The notes under the pieces: model-generated
Databases searched by the model: none
What the model saw: the letters and a program-made list of their open reading frames with translations, nothing else
What the model was told of the DNA's origin: nothing
Program-made: the position numbers and the translations under genes
DNA from: Arthrobacter sp. PsM3
GTDB lineage: Bacteria; Actinomycetota; Actinomycetes; Actinomycetales; Micrococcaceae
Assembly: GCF_030433895.1 (NCBI RefSeq)
Contig: NZ_JARUXE010000013.1
Location: 43,303-107,302 of the forward strand
Length of the DNA stretch: 64,000 bases
Reading direction: 5' to 3'
In this document: piece by piece, positions 54,328 to 62,589 of the stretch
Layout: every line of letters starts with the position of its first letter
Numbering within the stretch: the first letter of the stretch is position 1

Positions 54328-55668
54328 ATGGACCGCCAGCAAGAGTTTGTCCTGCGGACGATCGAAGAGCGCGACGTGCGGTTCGTGCGGCTGTGGTTCA
54401 CCGACGTCGTGGGATCGCTGAAGTCCGTGGCGTTGGCCCCGGCCGAAGTGGAAGGCGCGTTTGAGGAGGGCCTGGGCTTTGACGGCTCCTCCATTGAGGG
54501 CCTCGCCCGCGTTTTCGAGTCCGACATGCTGGCCCAGCCGGACCCCGCCACCTTCCAGATCCTGCCGTGGCGCGGTGAGACGGAGGCGACATCGCGGATG
54601 TTCTGCGACATTCTGACTCCCGACGGCGAACCCTCCGCGGCTGATCCCCGCAACGTCCTCAAGCGCAACCTGGCCAAGGCCGCGGACATGGGCTTCACCT
54701 GCTACACCCACCCCGAGATCGAGTTTTACCTGCTCAAGTCCCAGCAGCCCGGCCCGGACGGTTCCCCCGTTCCCGTGGACGAGGGCGGCTACTTCGACCA
54801 CGTTCCGGGCGGGGTGGCACAGGACTTCCGCCGCACGGCCGTGACCATGCTGGAATCGGTGGGCATCTCGGTCGAGTTCAGCCACCACGAGGCCGGCCCC
54901 GGCCAGAACGAGATCGACTTGCGCTACGCGGATGCCCTGCAGACCGCGGACAACATCATGACGTTCCGCACGGTGATCAAGGAGGTCGCGCTCCAGCAGG
55001 GCACCTATGCGACCTTCATGCCGAAGCCGTTCACGGCCCACCCGGGTTCCGGCATGCACACCCACTTCTCGCTCTTCGAAGGTGACACGAATGCTTTCTA
55101 CGAGGCGGGCGCGGAGTTCCAGCTCTCCGAGACGGCCCGGCAGTTTATCGCCGGCATCCTCAAGCACGCTCCGGAGTTCACCGCGGTGACCAACCAGTTC
55201 GTGAACTCCTACAAGCGGCTCTGGGGCGGGGGAGAAGCGCCCAGCTACCTCAGCTGGGGCCACAACAACCGCTCCGCACTGGTCCGCGTCCCGCTGTACA
55301 AGCCCGGCAAGGGCCAGTCCGCGCGGATCGAATACCGCGGCATTGACTCGGCGGCCAACCCCTACCTTGCCTACGCCGTGCTGCTGGGCGCCGGGCTCAA
55401 GGGCATCGAGGAGGGTTACCAGCTCCCCGCTGCTGCCGAGGACGACATCTGGTCGTTGAGCTCGGCCGAGCGCCGCGCCATGGGCCACGATCCGCTGCCG
55501 GCCAGCCTGCACGACGCCATCCGCTCGATGGAGGACTCCGAACTCATGCCGCAGATCCTCGGTGAGCAGGTGTTCGAACACTTCCTGCGCAACAAGCGTG
55601 CCGAGTGGCAGGACTACCGTCTGCAGGTCACGCCCTACGAGCTGCAGCGCAACCTCGGCATCCTTTAG
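54328..55668 (+). CDS. glnA2: Glutamine synthetase, GlnA2 type (GSI-alpha-like)
   Basis: A 446-residue glutamine synthetase fold. N-terminal beta-grasp RFVRLWFTDVVGSLKSVAL, the Asp50-loop equivalent GFDGSSIEG, metal glutamates in HPEIEFYLL and SHHEAGPGQNEIDL, and the substrate loop PGSGMHTHFSL. The segment matching the adenylylation site reads DDIWSLS, with no tyrosine, so GlnE should not modify it. ATG 54328 has GAAAGAGG upstream; longer frames to 54076 are unlikely. It lies nine bases before glnE. GlnA2-type enzymes may favour substrates other than glutamate plus ammonia. Confidence 0.92.
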   Translation: MDRQQEFVLRTIEERDVRFVRLWFTDVVGSLKSVALAPAEVEGAFEEGLGFDGSSIEGLARVFESDMLAQPDPATFQILPWRGETEATSRMFCDILTPDGEPSAADPRNVLKRNLAKAADMGFTCYTHPEIEFYLLKSQQPGPDGSPVPVDEGGYFDHVPGGVAQDFRRTAVTMLESVGISVEFSHHEAGPGQNEIDLRYADALQTADNIMTFRTVIKEVALQQGTYATFMPKPFTAHPGSGMHTHFSLFEGDTNAFYEAGAEFQLSETARQFIAGILKHAPEFTAVTNQFVNSYKRLWGGGEAPSYLSWGHNNRSALVRVPLYKPGKGQSARIEYRGIDSAANPYLAYAVLLGAGLKGIEEGYQLPAAAEDDIWSLSSAERRAMGHDPLPASLHDAIRSMEDSELMPQILGEQVFEHFLRNKRAEWQDYRLQVTPYELQRNLGIL

Positions 55669-55677
55669 GCGGCCCGG

Positions 55678-58600
55678 GTGAGCCTGGCACGACGCCTGAT
55701 TGCCGCCGGTTTCAGCGATCTGGAAAACGGCGAGCGGTGGCTTGCCGCCCGGGAGCTGGAGGGCCTGGACCAGGACCTCCTCTTCGCCGGGCTGCAGCTG
55801 GCCGCCAACCCGGACACGGCACTGCAGTCGCTGGTCCGGCTGATCGAAAAGCACCCGGACCTGCGGAAGCTGGCGGTCGCCGACCCCGAGCGCAGCGAAC
55901 CCATGTACCGGGTGCTGGGCGCCTCCGAGGCGCTTGGTGAGTTCCTGATCCGCCACCCGGAGCATCTTGATGCCTTTGAGGTGACTGCCAGCCCGGAACC
56001 ACGGGCTGCGGACGCCGCGGAGTTGCGCGCCCGGCTGCTCCATTCCGTGCGGGCCGATCCGAAATCCGCCCGCCCGGTCGCGGCGCTGACCGGGCAGGAA
56101 GGCTACGTGGCGCTCCGCACGGAGTACCGGCGCGGCCTCGTCGAGCTCGCCGTCAAAGACCTCTGCGCCGCGGACCCGCTGGACTTTATGCCCGCCGCCG
56201 GGGCCGAACTGGCGGACCTGGCCGGAGCCGCGATCGAGGCTGCCCTGGCCGTTTCCCGGGCCGAGGCCGCCGAACATTTCAGCGCCACCGAGGTGGCCGA
56301 CGTCGGGCTGGCCGTCATCGGCATGGGCAAATGCGGGGCCCGCGAACTCAACTACATCTCCGACGTCGACGTCATCTACGTGATCGAGTCCGGAGAGCTC
56401 GACGACTCGCGCGCCAACACGATCGGTACGGCCCTGGCCTCCGGTATTTCCCGCGCCATCATGTCAGTCGGCCGCGAACCCGGGCTGTGGGAAGTCGACG
56501 CCAACCTGCGTCCCGAAGGCAAGTCCGGACCGCTGGTCAGGACCCTGGCCTCGCACGAAAGCTACTACGCGCGCTGGGCCGAGAGCTGGGAGTTCCAGGC
56601 CCTGCTCAAGGCCCGGACCATCGCCGGGGACACCGAGCTCGGGGCCCGTTACGAAGCCGCCGTCGCACCGCTGATCTGGTCCTCCGCCGGCCGGGAAGGC
56701 TTCGTGGAGTCCGTCCGGTCCATGCGCCGCCGGGTCACCGAACACATCCCCGCCGACGAGGAGCAGCGGCAGATCAAGCTGGGCCGCGGCGGCCTCCGCG
56801 ACGTCGAATTCACCGTCCAGCTGCTGCAGCTGGTGCACGGCAAGTCCGACGAGACCCTGCGCTGCCGCGACACCACCTCGGCCATCGCGGCCCTGTCCGC
56901 CGGCGGCTATATCGGCCGTTCCGATGCCGCCGAGTTCGACCGCGACTACCGCTACCTCCGGCTCCTGGAGCACCGGATCCAGCTCTTCCAGCTGCGCCGC
57001 ACCCACCTCATGCCGGTCAAGGAAGCCTCGCTGCGGGCACTCGCCAAAGCCGTGCTCGGACCCTTCTCCAGCGAACGGCCCAAACCTGACGCCCTGGTTG
57101 CGGCCTGGCGCAAGACCAAACGCTCCGTCCGCGAGCTGCATGAACGCATCTTCTACCGCCCGCTGCTTAATACCGCGGCGGCGCTCAGCAGCGAGGAAGC
57201 CAAGCTCAGCCCGGAAGCCGCGCAGGGGCGCCTCGCCGCCCTGGGCTACCTCGATCCCGGCGGCGCCATGCGCCACATCGAAGCGCTCACCGGCGGAGTC
57301 AGCCGCCGCGCCGCACTCCAGCGCCAGCTCCTGCCGATCCTGCTTGGCTGGCTCGCGGAGGGCGTGGACCCCGACGGCGGCCTGCTGGCCTTCCGCCGGG
57401 TCAGTGAGGCGCTCGGCACCACCCACTGGTATCTCGGCATGCTGCGGGATTCGACGGCGGCGGCCGAGCGGCTCTGCCACGTGCTGTCCAACTCCCGGCT
57501 GATCGCCGACCTGCTGGAGGTCTCGCCCGAATCCGTGGCCTGGCTCGGCGCGGACAAGGAACTGGTGCCGTTGACGTTCGAGGCGCAGTGGCTCGAGATC
57601 GCCTCCAAGATGTCCCGGCATGCCGAGCCGGAAAGCGCGATGCGCCTGATCCGCTTGATCCGGCGCCGCGAGATCCTGCGGATTGCGATCGCGGACAGCG
57701 CGGGACTGCTGGACCAGGACCAGGTGGGCGCGGCACTGGCCGACACGGACCGGGCCGCGGTCCTGGGGGCCCTGCGCGTCGCGGAAACGATGGTCACGGC
57801 CGAGGAGCCGCTCAAGACGCATGTGCTGGTGGTCGCGATGGGACGGCAGGGCGGCCGGGAGATCGGCTACGGCTCCGACGCGGACGTTATTTACGTCCAC
57901 CGCGGCCTTCCCGGAGTCCCGGAGGAAGAGGCCCAGCAGCAGGCCCTGCAGATCGTCAGCCGGCTCTCCAGCCTGCTCACCCAGCCGCTGAAGCCCGCTA
58001 TCCTGGCCGAACGTGTCCTGATGGTTGACGCTGACCTCCGTCCCGAGGGCAAGAGCGGGCCCATGGTGCGGTCGCTGGATTCCTACGCCGAGTACTACCG
58101 CCGGTGGTCGCTCGTCTGGGAGGCGCAGGCGCTGCTGCGTGCCCGCCCAATGGCCGGCGACGATGGGCTGGCGGCCGACTTCGTGGCGCTGATCGACACC
58201 GTCCGCTACCCCGAGTCCCTCTCCGAGCAGGACGCGCGGGAAGTGCGCCGGGTGAAGGCGCGGGTCGAGGCGGAACGGCTGCCCCGCGGCGCGGATCCGG
58301 CCCGGCACCTGAAGCTCGGACGCGGCGGACTCAGCGACGTCGAATGGCTGGCCCAGCTGCTCCAGCTGCAGCACGCCGGAAAGCACCCCGAGCTGCGGAC
58401 CACCTCCACGGTGGAGGCACTCGAGGCTGCGGCCGGCGTCGGGCTCCTCGAAGCGGGGGAAGCGGAGATCCTGCTGCGGGCCTGGCGTCTGGCGAGCCGG
58501 ATCAGATCGGCCAACGTGATCTGGACCGGGCGGGCCTCCGACGTGCTGCCCTCTTCCCGCCGCGATCTGGAAGCGGTGGCGCGCTGGTGCGGCTACGGGC

Positions 58601-58689
58601 AGGGCCACGCCGCCAAGCTCGAGGAGGACTATCTGAGGCTGAGCCGGCGGGCCCGGAGCGTGTTCGACCGGGTCTTCTACGGCCAGTGA
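55678..58689 (+). CDS. glnE: Bifunctional glutamine synthetase adenylyltransferase/deadenylase
   Basis: A 1003-residue enzyme with two nucleotidyltransferase domains. The N-terminal domain has ARELNYISDVDVIYV near residue 220 (deadenylating). The C-terminal domain has GREIGYGSDADVIYV near residue 725 (adenylating), each with a following helical R domain. The carboxylates of both sites are intact. The target is probably the tyrosine of GlnA1 encoded at 60017-61441. GTG 55678 lies nine bases after glnA2, so they are co-transcribed. Confidence 0.95.
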   Translation: MSLARRLIAAGFSDLENGERWLAARELEGLDQDLLFAGLQLAANPDTALQSLVRLIEKHPDLRKLAVADPERSEPMYRVLGASEALGEFLIRHPEHLDAFEVTASPEPRAADAAELRARLLHSVRADPKSARPVAALTGQEGYVALRTEYRRGLVELAVKDLCAADPLDFMPAAGAELADLAGAAIEAALAVSRAEAAEHFSATEVADVGLAVIGMGKCGARELNYISDVDVIYVIESGELDDSRANTIGTALASGISRAIMSVGREPGLWEVDANLRPEGKSGPLVRTLASHESYYARWAESWEFQALLKARTIAGDTELGARYEAAVAPLIWSSAGREGFVESVRSMRRRVTEHIPADEEQRQIKLGRGGLRDVEFTVQLLQLVHGKSDETLRCRDTTSAIAALSAGGYIGRSDAAEFDRDYRYLRLLEHRIQLFQLRRTHLMPVKEASLRALAKAVLGPFSSERPKPDALVAAWRKTKRSVRELHERIFYRPLLNTAAALSSEEAKLSPEAAQGRLAALGYLDPGGAMRHIEALTGGVSRRAALQRQLLPILLGWLAEGVDPDGGLLAFRRVSEALGTTHWYLGMLRDSTAAAERLCHVLSNSRLIADLLEVSPESVAWLGADKELVPLTFEAQWLEIASKMSRHAEPESAMRLIRLIRRREILRIAIADSAGLLDQDQVGAALADTDRAAVLGALRVAETMVTAEEPLKTHVLVVAMGRQGGREIGYGSDADVIYVHRGLPGVPEEEAQQQALQIVSRLSSLLTQPLKPAILAERVLMVDADLRPEGKSGPMVRSLDSYAEYYRRWSLVWEAQALLRARPMAGDDGLAADFVALIDTVRYPESLSEQDAREVRRVKARVEAERLPRGADPARHLKLGRGGLSDVEWLAQLLQLQHAGKHPELRTTSTVEALEAAAGVGLLEAGEAEILLRAWRLASRIRSANVIWTGRASDVLPSSRRDLEAVARWCGYGQGHAAKLEEDYLRLSRRARSVFDRVFYGQ

Positions 58690-58759
58690 CCGGCTTGCGG
58701 TGCGGCCGCCGGGAGCCGGTCTGAGAGCTCCGGGGGCTGACACCCCGCAGGCGCAGTGC

Positions 58760-58765
58760 TATTTT
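58760..58765 (+). promoter_or_regulatory. -10 box of leaderless VOC gene promoter
   Basis: TATTTT, six bases, ATG 58772. No Shine-Dalgarno is present. Confidence 0.5.
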
Positions 58766-58771
58766 AGCGGC

Positions 58772-59188
58772 ATGGCCAGACAACTCTTTGTGAACCTCCC
58801 CGTAAAGGATCTCGACACGACGGTGGAGTTCTTCACCGCTCTGGGTTTCTCCTTTAATCCCGACTTCACCGATGAGAACGCCACCTGCATGATCGTCAAT
58901 GACGACGCGTTCGTCATGCTCCTCGTCGAGGCGTACTTCAAAACCTTCACATCCAAGACTGCCGCGGATACCGCAGGTGCTGCCGAGGTCATCATGTCCT
59001 TTTCCCTGGACAGCCGCGAGGCGGTCGACGAACTCGTCCGGACGGCGCTCACCTCCGGCGGCGCACCGTCCCAGGAAGCCCAGGACTACGGCTTCATGTA
59101 CACCCACAGCTTCCAGGACCCGGACGGCCACCTGTGGGAAGTCTTCTGGATGGACCCCGCAGGGCCGCCAAAGGACGCAGCGCTCTGA
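58772..59188 (+). CDS. VOC-family (glyoxalase/bleomycin resistance-like) protein
   Basis: A 138-residue protein of the vicinal oxygen chelate fold, built from two beta-alpha-beta-beta-beta units. NLPVKDLDTTVEFFTALGFSF opens the first unit and FQDPDGHLWEVFWMDP closes the second. The usual metal ligands are not all evident, so it may be a binding protein and not an enzyme. The start at ATG 58772 is favoured by the TATTTT box and by the family start. Function unknown. Confidence 0.88.
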   Translation: MARQLFVNLPVKDLDTTVEFFTALGFSFNPDFTDENATCMIVNDDAFVMLLVEAYFKTFTSKTAADTAGAAEVIMSFSLDSREAVDELVRTALTSGGAPSQEAQDYGFMYTHSFQDPDGHLWEVFWMDPAGPPKDAAL

Positions 59189-59232
59189 GCTGAGCGGCGG
59201 ATCCGGCGGCGGAGGCACCCCGGCGGCTTCGG

Positions 59233-59238
59233 TACGCT
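59233..59238 (+). promoter_or_regulatory. -10 box of leaderless GNAT gene promoter
   Basis: TACGCT, six bases, ATG 59245. Identical box and spacing to panB. No Shine-Dalgarno. Confidence 0.5.
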
Positions 59239-59244
59239 TCTGTC

Positions 59245-59760
59245 ATGCCTGAAAACGTGTGGCTGATGCCGCTGAAGGACCTCGACGACGACGCCCGCGC
59301 CATCAAGCTCGGCGAGATCGCCGGGCTCGAGGTCACCGAAGACCAGCGGAGGTTTGTCGGTGAGCCGCTGCGCATGATGCTCATCGCGCTGGAGGAGGAT
59401 TCCCGGCACCCCTTTGCGATTGACTCCAACGGATCCGCAGCAGGGGTCCTGACGCTGCAGACCGGAGCCGCCACCCTGGCCGGATGGGAGGACGACGACT
59501 CGGTCTGGCTGCTCCGTGGCTTCCTGATCGACCGCCGGCAGCAGGGCAGGGGCCTGGGCACGCTGGCAGCGGACGCTGCGGTCCGGGAGGCGGCGAAACT
59601 GACGGCAGCCCTCGGCGGCGGCCAGGCCGGCGTGGTGCTCTCTGTCAACGAGGAGAACCCGGCCGGACGGGCCGCGTACCGCAAGGCCGGCTTCCAGGAC
59701 CGGGGCCGGTACCTTGGCGGCGGTGCGGGCCCGCAGCGGACCCTGTACCGGCCGTTCTGA
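59245..59760 (+). CDS. GNAT-family N-acetyltransferase
   Basis: A 171-residue acetyltransferase. The acetyl-CoA pyrophosphate loop is RRQQGRGLGTLAADA (about 98-112), preceded by WLLRGFLID, and the terminal block VVLSVNEENPAGRAAYRKAG-FQDRGRY is typical of the RimI/SpeG-like fold. The acceptor is unknown. It starts at ATG 59245 with TACGCT six bases upstream. It has its own promoter and is convergent with glnA1. Confidence 0.9.
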   Translation: MPENVWLMPLKDLDDDARAIKLGEIAGLEVTEDQRRFVGEPLRMMLIALEEDSRHPFAIDSNGSAAGVLTLQTGAATLAGWEDDDSVWLLRGFLIDRRQQGRGLGTLAADAAVREAAKLTAALGGGQAGVVLSVNEENPAGRAAYRKAGFQDRGRYLGGGAGPQRTLYRPF

Positions 59761-59784
59761 TCCGCTGACCGGTCCCCGCGGGAC

Positions 59785-59919
59785 CTAGAGGTCTTTCGGA
59801 CCCGCAATCCGTGCCACCGAGGCGCGCAGCGGACGGAAGGCCCGGACGAGGCCACGGCGACGGTCTCGCCGTGGCGGCCGGCGCCGGTGCTGCAGGCGCG
59901 GACTCCGCCAGGGAAGCAA
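59785..59919 (-). CDS. Possible small Arg-rich ORF (44 aa)
   Basis: An open frame on the minus strand, TTG 59919 to TAG 59785, encodes about 44 residues. It is very rich in arginine and ends VARIAGPKDL. It lies just beyond the glnA1 terminator region. The evidence is weak: TTG start, no clear ribosome site, and a short length that could arise by chance in GC-rich DNA. It is listed because the C-terminal part looks protein-like. Otherwise 59761-60016 is spacer. Confidence 0.2.
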   Translation of the reverse strand: MLPWRSPRLQHRRRPPRRDRRRGLVRAFRPLRASVARIAGPKDL

Positions 59920-59935
59920 CTGTTTCAGTGATGGT

Positions 59936-59963
59936 TTAAAAGCAGCGGCTTAAAAGCAGCGGC
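59936..59963. repeat. 14-bp tandem duplication next to glnA1 terminator
   Basis: TTAAAAGCAGCGGC occurs twice head-to-tail (59936-59949, 59950-59963). On the minus strand it supplies TTTTAA runs directly after the terminator stem, so the duplication doubles the T-tract. Confidence 0.85.
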
Positions 59964-59986
59964 CCCCACCGGGAGGTGGGGGCCGC
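59959..59986 (-). terminator. Intrinsic terminator after glnA1
   Basis: GCGGCCCCCAC (59959-59969) pairs with GTGGGGGCCGC (59976-59986) around a six-base loop. On the minus strand the stem is followed by TGCTTTTAA. Confidence 0.85.
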
Positions 59987-60016
59987 CGTCGTGCATCCCT
60001 TGCGGAAAGCCTCTAG

Positions 60017-61441
60017 CTAGACGCCGTAGTACAGCTCGAACTCGTACGGGTTCGGGCGCAGTGAGAGCGGACGGATCTCGTTCTCGTACTTGTACTCGAT
60101 CCAGGTGTCGATCAGGTCCTGGGTGAAGACGCCGCCGGCCTGGAGGAATTCGTTGTCCTCGGCCAGGGCATCCAGGGCCTCTTCGAGCGTGCCGGGGGCC
60201 TTGGGGATGTCCTTGGCTTCCTCGGCGGGGAGCTCGTAGAGGTCCTTGTCGATCGGAGCCGGCGGTTCGATGCGGTTGCGGATGCCGTCAATGCCGGCCA
60301 TCAGCTGGGCAGCGAAGGCCAGGTACGGGTTGGAGGAGGGGTCCGGAGCGCGGAACTCGATGCGCTTGGCCTTCGGGTTGGAGCCCGTGATCGGGATACG
60401 GATACCGGCGGAGCGGTTGCCCTGCGAGTAGACCATGTTGACCGGAGCTTCGAAGCCCTTGACCAGGCGCCGGTAGGAGTTCACCGTCGGGTTGGTGAAG
60501 GCCAACACGGCTGAGGAGTGCTTCAGCAGGCCGCCGATGTACCAGCGGGCCATGTCCGAGAGGCCTGCGTAGCCCTTTTCGTCGTAGAAGAGCGGCTCGC
60601 CGCCGTTCCACAGTGACTGGTGGCAGTGCATGCCCGAGCCGTTGTCACCGAAGACCGGCTTCGGCATGAAGGTGACCGACTTGCCCCAGGCGTCGGCGGT
60701 GTTCTTGATGACGTACTTGAACTTCTGCAGGTCATCGGCCGCGTGGGTCAGGGTGGTGAACTTGTAGTTGATCTCAGCCTGGCCGGCGGAACCGACCTCG
60801 TGGTGGCTGCGCTCGACCTCAAGGCCGGCTTCGTCCAGGGCGATGCACATGGCGTCGCGGAGGTCGGCCTGCTTGTCGGTGGGGGAGACCGGGAAGTAGC
60901 CGCCCTTGATCGGGGTCTTGTAGCCGAGGTTGCCGCCCTCTTCCTCGCGCCCGGTGTTCCAGTGTGCTTCCTCGGAGTCGATCTTGTAGAAGCTGCCCTG
61001 CGGGGAGGACTGGTACTGCACGTTGTCGAAGACGAAGAACTCGGCCTCGGGTGCAAAGAATGCAGTGTCGGCGATGCCGGTGGAGGCCAGGTAGGCCTCT
61101 GCCTTCTCCGCTACGCCGCGGGGATCGCGGTGGTAGGGGTCACCGGTGCGCGGGTTCACGATCGAGAAGTTCAACGCGAGGGTCTTCTCAATGCGGAACG
61201 TGTCGAGGAACGCGGTAGTAACGTCCGGGATGAGCTGCATGTCCGACTCGGCGATGCCCTGGAAGCCGCGGATCGAAGATCCGTCGAAGAGCTGGCCGTT
61301 GACGAAGAAGTCCGCGTCAACGCTCTTGGCGGGCACGTTGAAGTGCTGCTGAACGCCAGGGAGGTCGGTGAAGCGAATATCGACGAATTTTACGTCTTCG
61401 TCTTTGATGAACTTGAGGACTTCGTCCGCAGTCTTGAACAT
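60017..61441 (-). CDS. glnA1: Glutamine synthetase type I (GSI-beta)
   Basis: The main ammonia-assimilating enzyme, making glutamine from glutamate, ammonia and ATP. It is 474 residues and should form a dodecamer. Blocks are [16 protein letters not shown], the Asp50 loop [32 protein letters not shown] and [11 protein letters not shown]. The adenylylation motif KDLYELP is intact, with the target Tyr at about 402, which makes it the likely GlnE substrate. ATG 61441 has AAGGAG five bases upstream. The upstream spacer (61442-61739) contains GGACAC/GTGTCC (61565-61570, 61585-61590), a possible operator. No clear GlnR or AmtR site was seen. Confidence 0.97.
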   Translation of the reverse strand: MFKTADEVLKFIKDEDVKFVDIRFTDLPGVQQHFNVPAKSVDADFFVNGQLFDGSSIRGFQGIAESDMQLIPDVTTAFLDTFRIEKTLALNFSIVNPRTGDPYHRDPRGVAEKAEAYLASTGIADTAFFAPEAEFFVFDNVQYQSSPQGSFYKIDSEEAHWNTGREEEGGNLGYKTPIKGGYFPVSPTDKQADLRDAMCIALDEAGLEVERSHHEVGSAGQAEINYKFTTLTHAADDLQKFKYVIKNTADAWGKSVTFMPKPVFGDNGSGMHCHQSLWNGGEPLFYDEKGYAGLSDMARWYIGGLLKHSSAVLAFTNPTVNSYRRLVKGFEAPVNMVYSQGNRSAGIRIPITGSNPKAKRIEFRAPDPSSNPYLAFAAQLMAGIDGIRNRIEPPAPIDKDLYELPAEEAKDIPKAPGTLEEALDALAEDNEFLQAGGVFTQDLIDTWIEYKYENEIRPLSLRPNPYEFELYYGV

Positions 61442-61727
61442 CTATGCTCCTTATGCATGTGAAAGATTCGGCCGTCAGGCCGTGTGGTCCAGCGCAGTCC
61501 GACAGCGGGAAAAACGCAAACGTCTACCCCGCTCCTATGCCGCTAGCAACTGTTACCACCCTAAGGACACGGGATTTCCCCATGGTGTCCGCTTTGTTTC
61601 CGGCAGGTTACAGAATGCCCTGACAGGTAAACGGTAGTCGCTGTCCACAACGTGGCCTATCCGTGACCAGAGTGTGACCCCTCGGCGTCCACACTCTGAA
61701 CAGATCCGGGGAGGCGTCCATTGCCGA

Positions 61728-61733
61728 TAGTCT
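61728..61733 (+). promoter_or_regulatory. -10 box of leaderless RDD gene promoter
   Basis: TAGTCT, six bases, GTG 61740. The spacing decides between GTG 61740 and the overlapping ATG 61737 as start. Confidence 0.45.
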
Positions 61734-61739
61734 TGGATG

Positions 61740-62177
61740 GTGGTTGATCGCAAAGACATAGGCTCATGGCTCAGCGGGCCGGACACATCCGGCATCTCGA
61801 AGTATCCGGGGGAGCGGCTTGGCCTGCCCGAATCCGGGCCCGGGTCCATTGCCCGGGCCGGGCGGCGCATAGCCGCCATCTGCATTGACTGGGCAATCGC
61901 GCTGCTGATCAGCAACTACGCGTTCGCCGGGGATTCCTGGGCCACCCTCGCCGTGTTCGCCGTCGAGCAGGCGCTCCTGGTCGGCACCCTCGGTTACAGC
62001 ATCGGCCACCGCATCGTGGGGATCCACGTCATCCGGCTCGGCGGCGGCCCCGCCGGACCGGTCCCGGCCCTGGTCCGCAGCCTCCTGGTGTGTCTGGTGA
62101 TCCCAGCCGTCATCTTCGACCCCGACCACCGCGGACTGCATGACAAGGCCATGAACACGGTCCTCGTCCGGATGTAG
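61740..62177 (+). CDS. RDD-family membrane protein
   Basis: A 145-residue RDD protein with membrane helices (about 43-60, 66-84 and 101-118). It has the ARAGRRIAAICIDWAIALL segment typical of the family start, GHRIVGIHVIRL, and the C-terminal block DPDHRGLHDKAMNTVLVRM. The family may transport ions or small solutes, but its role in actinobacteria is unknown. The position between glnA1 and the DUF4191 gene is conserved (M. tuberculosis Rv2219A). GTG 61740 is preferred by leaderless spacing. It is divergent from glnA1. Confidence 0.9.
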   Translation: MVDRKDIGSWLSGPDTSGISKYPGERLGLPESGPGSIARAGRRIAAICIDWAIALLISNYAFAGDSWATLAVFAVEQALLVGTLGYSIGHRIVGIHVIRLGGGPAGPVPALVRSLLVCLVIPAVIFDPDHRGLHDKAMNTVLVRM

Positions 62178-62185
62178 CCTCGGCA

Positions 62186-62232
62186 GCATCCGGCATCCGG
62201 CATCCGGCATCCGGCATCCGGCATCCGGCATC
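62186..62232. repeat. 7-bp tandem repeat
   Basis: GCATCCG occurs six times perfectly (62186-62227), with a partial seventh, eight bases after the RDD stop. Such arrays often vary between strains. Confidence 0.92.
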
Positions 62233-62270
62233 GAACGGCTCGACGGCTCCGTCCGGGCTCCGCGACTTGC

Positions 62271-62530
62271 CTGGAATGGCCGCTAAACCGCCCCTCGTAG
62301 CGGCCATATGCGTCAGCTGGACGTCGAGGTGGCGCTCGTAGCGGCCATTTGCGTCAACTGGACGTCGAGGTGGTGCTCGTAGCGCCATTTGCGTCAACGG
62401 GTCGCGGGCGTGGTCGTGGTGCCGCCCATTTGCCAGGAATGGCCGCTAAACCGCCACATATAGCGGCCATTTGCGTCAACTGGACGCGGGAGTGGTGCTC
62501 GTAGCGGCCATTTGCGTCAAATGGCCGTGG
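62271..62530. repeat. Degenerate palindromic intergenic repeat cluster
   Basis: TAGCGGCCAT occurs at 62298, 62339, 62461 and 62502, with a variant missing one G at 62380. It is usually followed by TTGCGTCAACTGG. Two copies of its complement ATGGCCGCTA (62276 and 62439) make 10-bp hairpins, each with a 12-base loop. GGCCATTTG-CGT-CAAATGGCC (62506-62526) forms another. The 62178-62589 gap shows no convincing gene. Confidence 0.85.
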
Positions 62531-62589
62531 ACTCGGCTCGCGTATTCCGAAGTCCCGCGGACCGGAACCCTCGAACGGACCAGACGGAC

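Noticed and set aside
54196..56277. A 693-codon open frame on the minus strand opposite glnA2 and glnE (and similar long antisense frames opposite fadD, dnaE1, murE and murD)
   Set aside because: They mirror real genes with intact motifs on the other strand and arise from strong third-position GC bias. Their translations are Arg/Gly/Asp-rich low-complexity with no recognisable domain.
61442..61739. GlnR or AmtR nitrogen-control site upstream of glnA1
   Set aside because: GTTAC-like words occur, but none in the required paired spacing, and no AmtR palindrome was found.
62271..62530. CRISPR array
   Set aside because: Repeats are degenerate, in both orientations and irregularly spaced. There are no unique spacers of constant length and no cas genes nearby.
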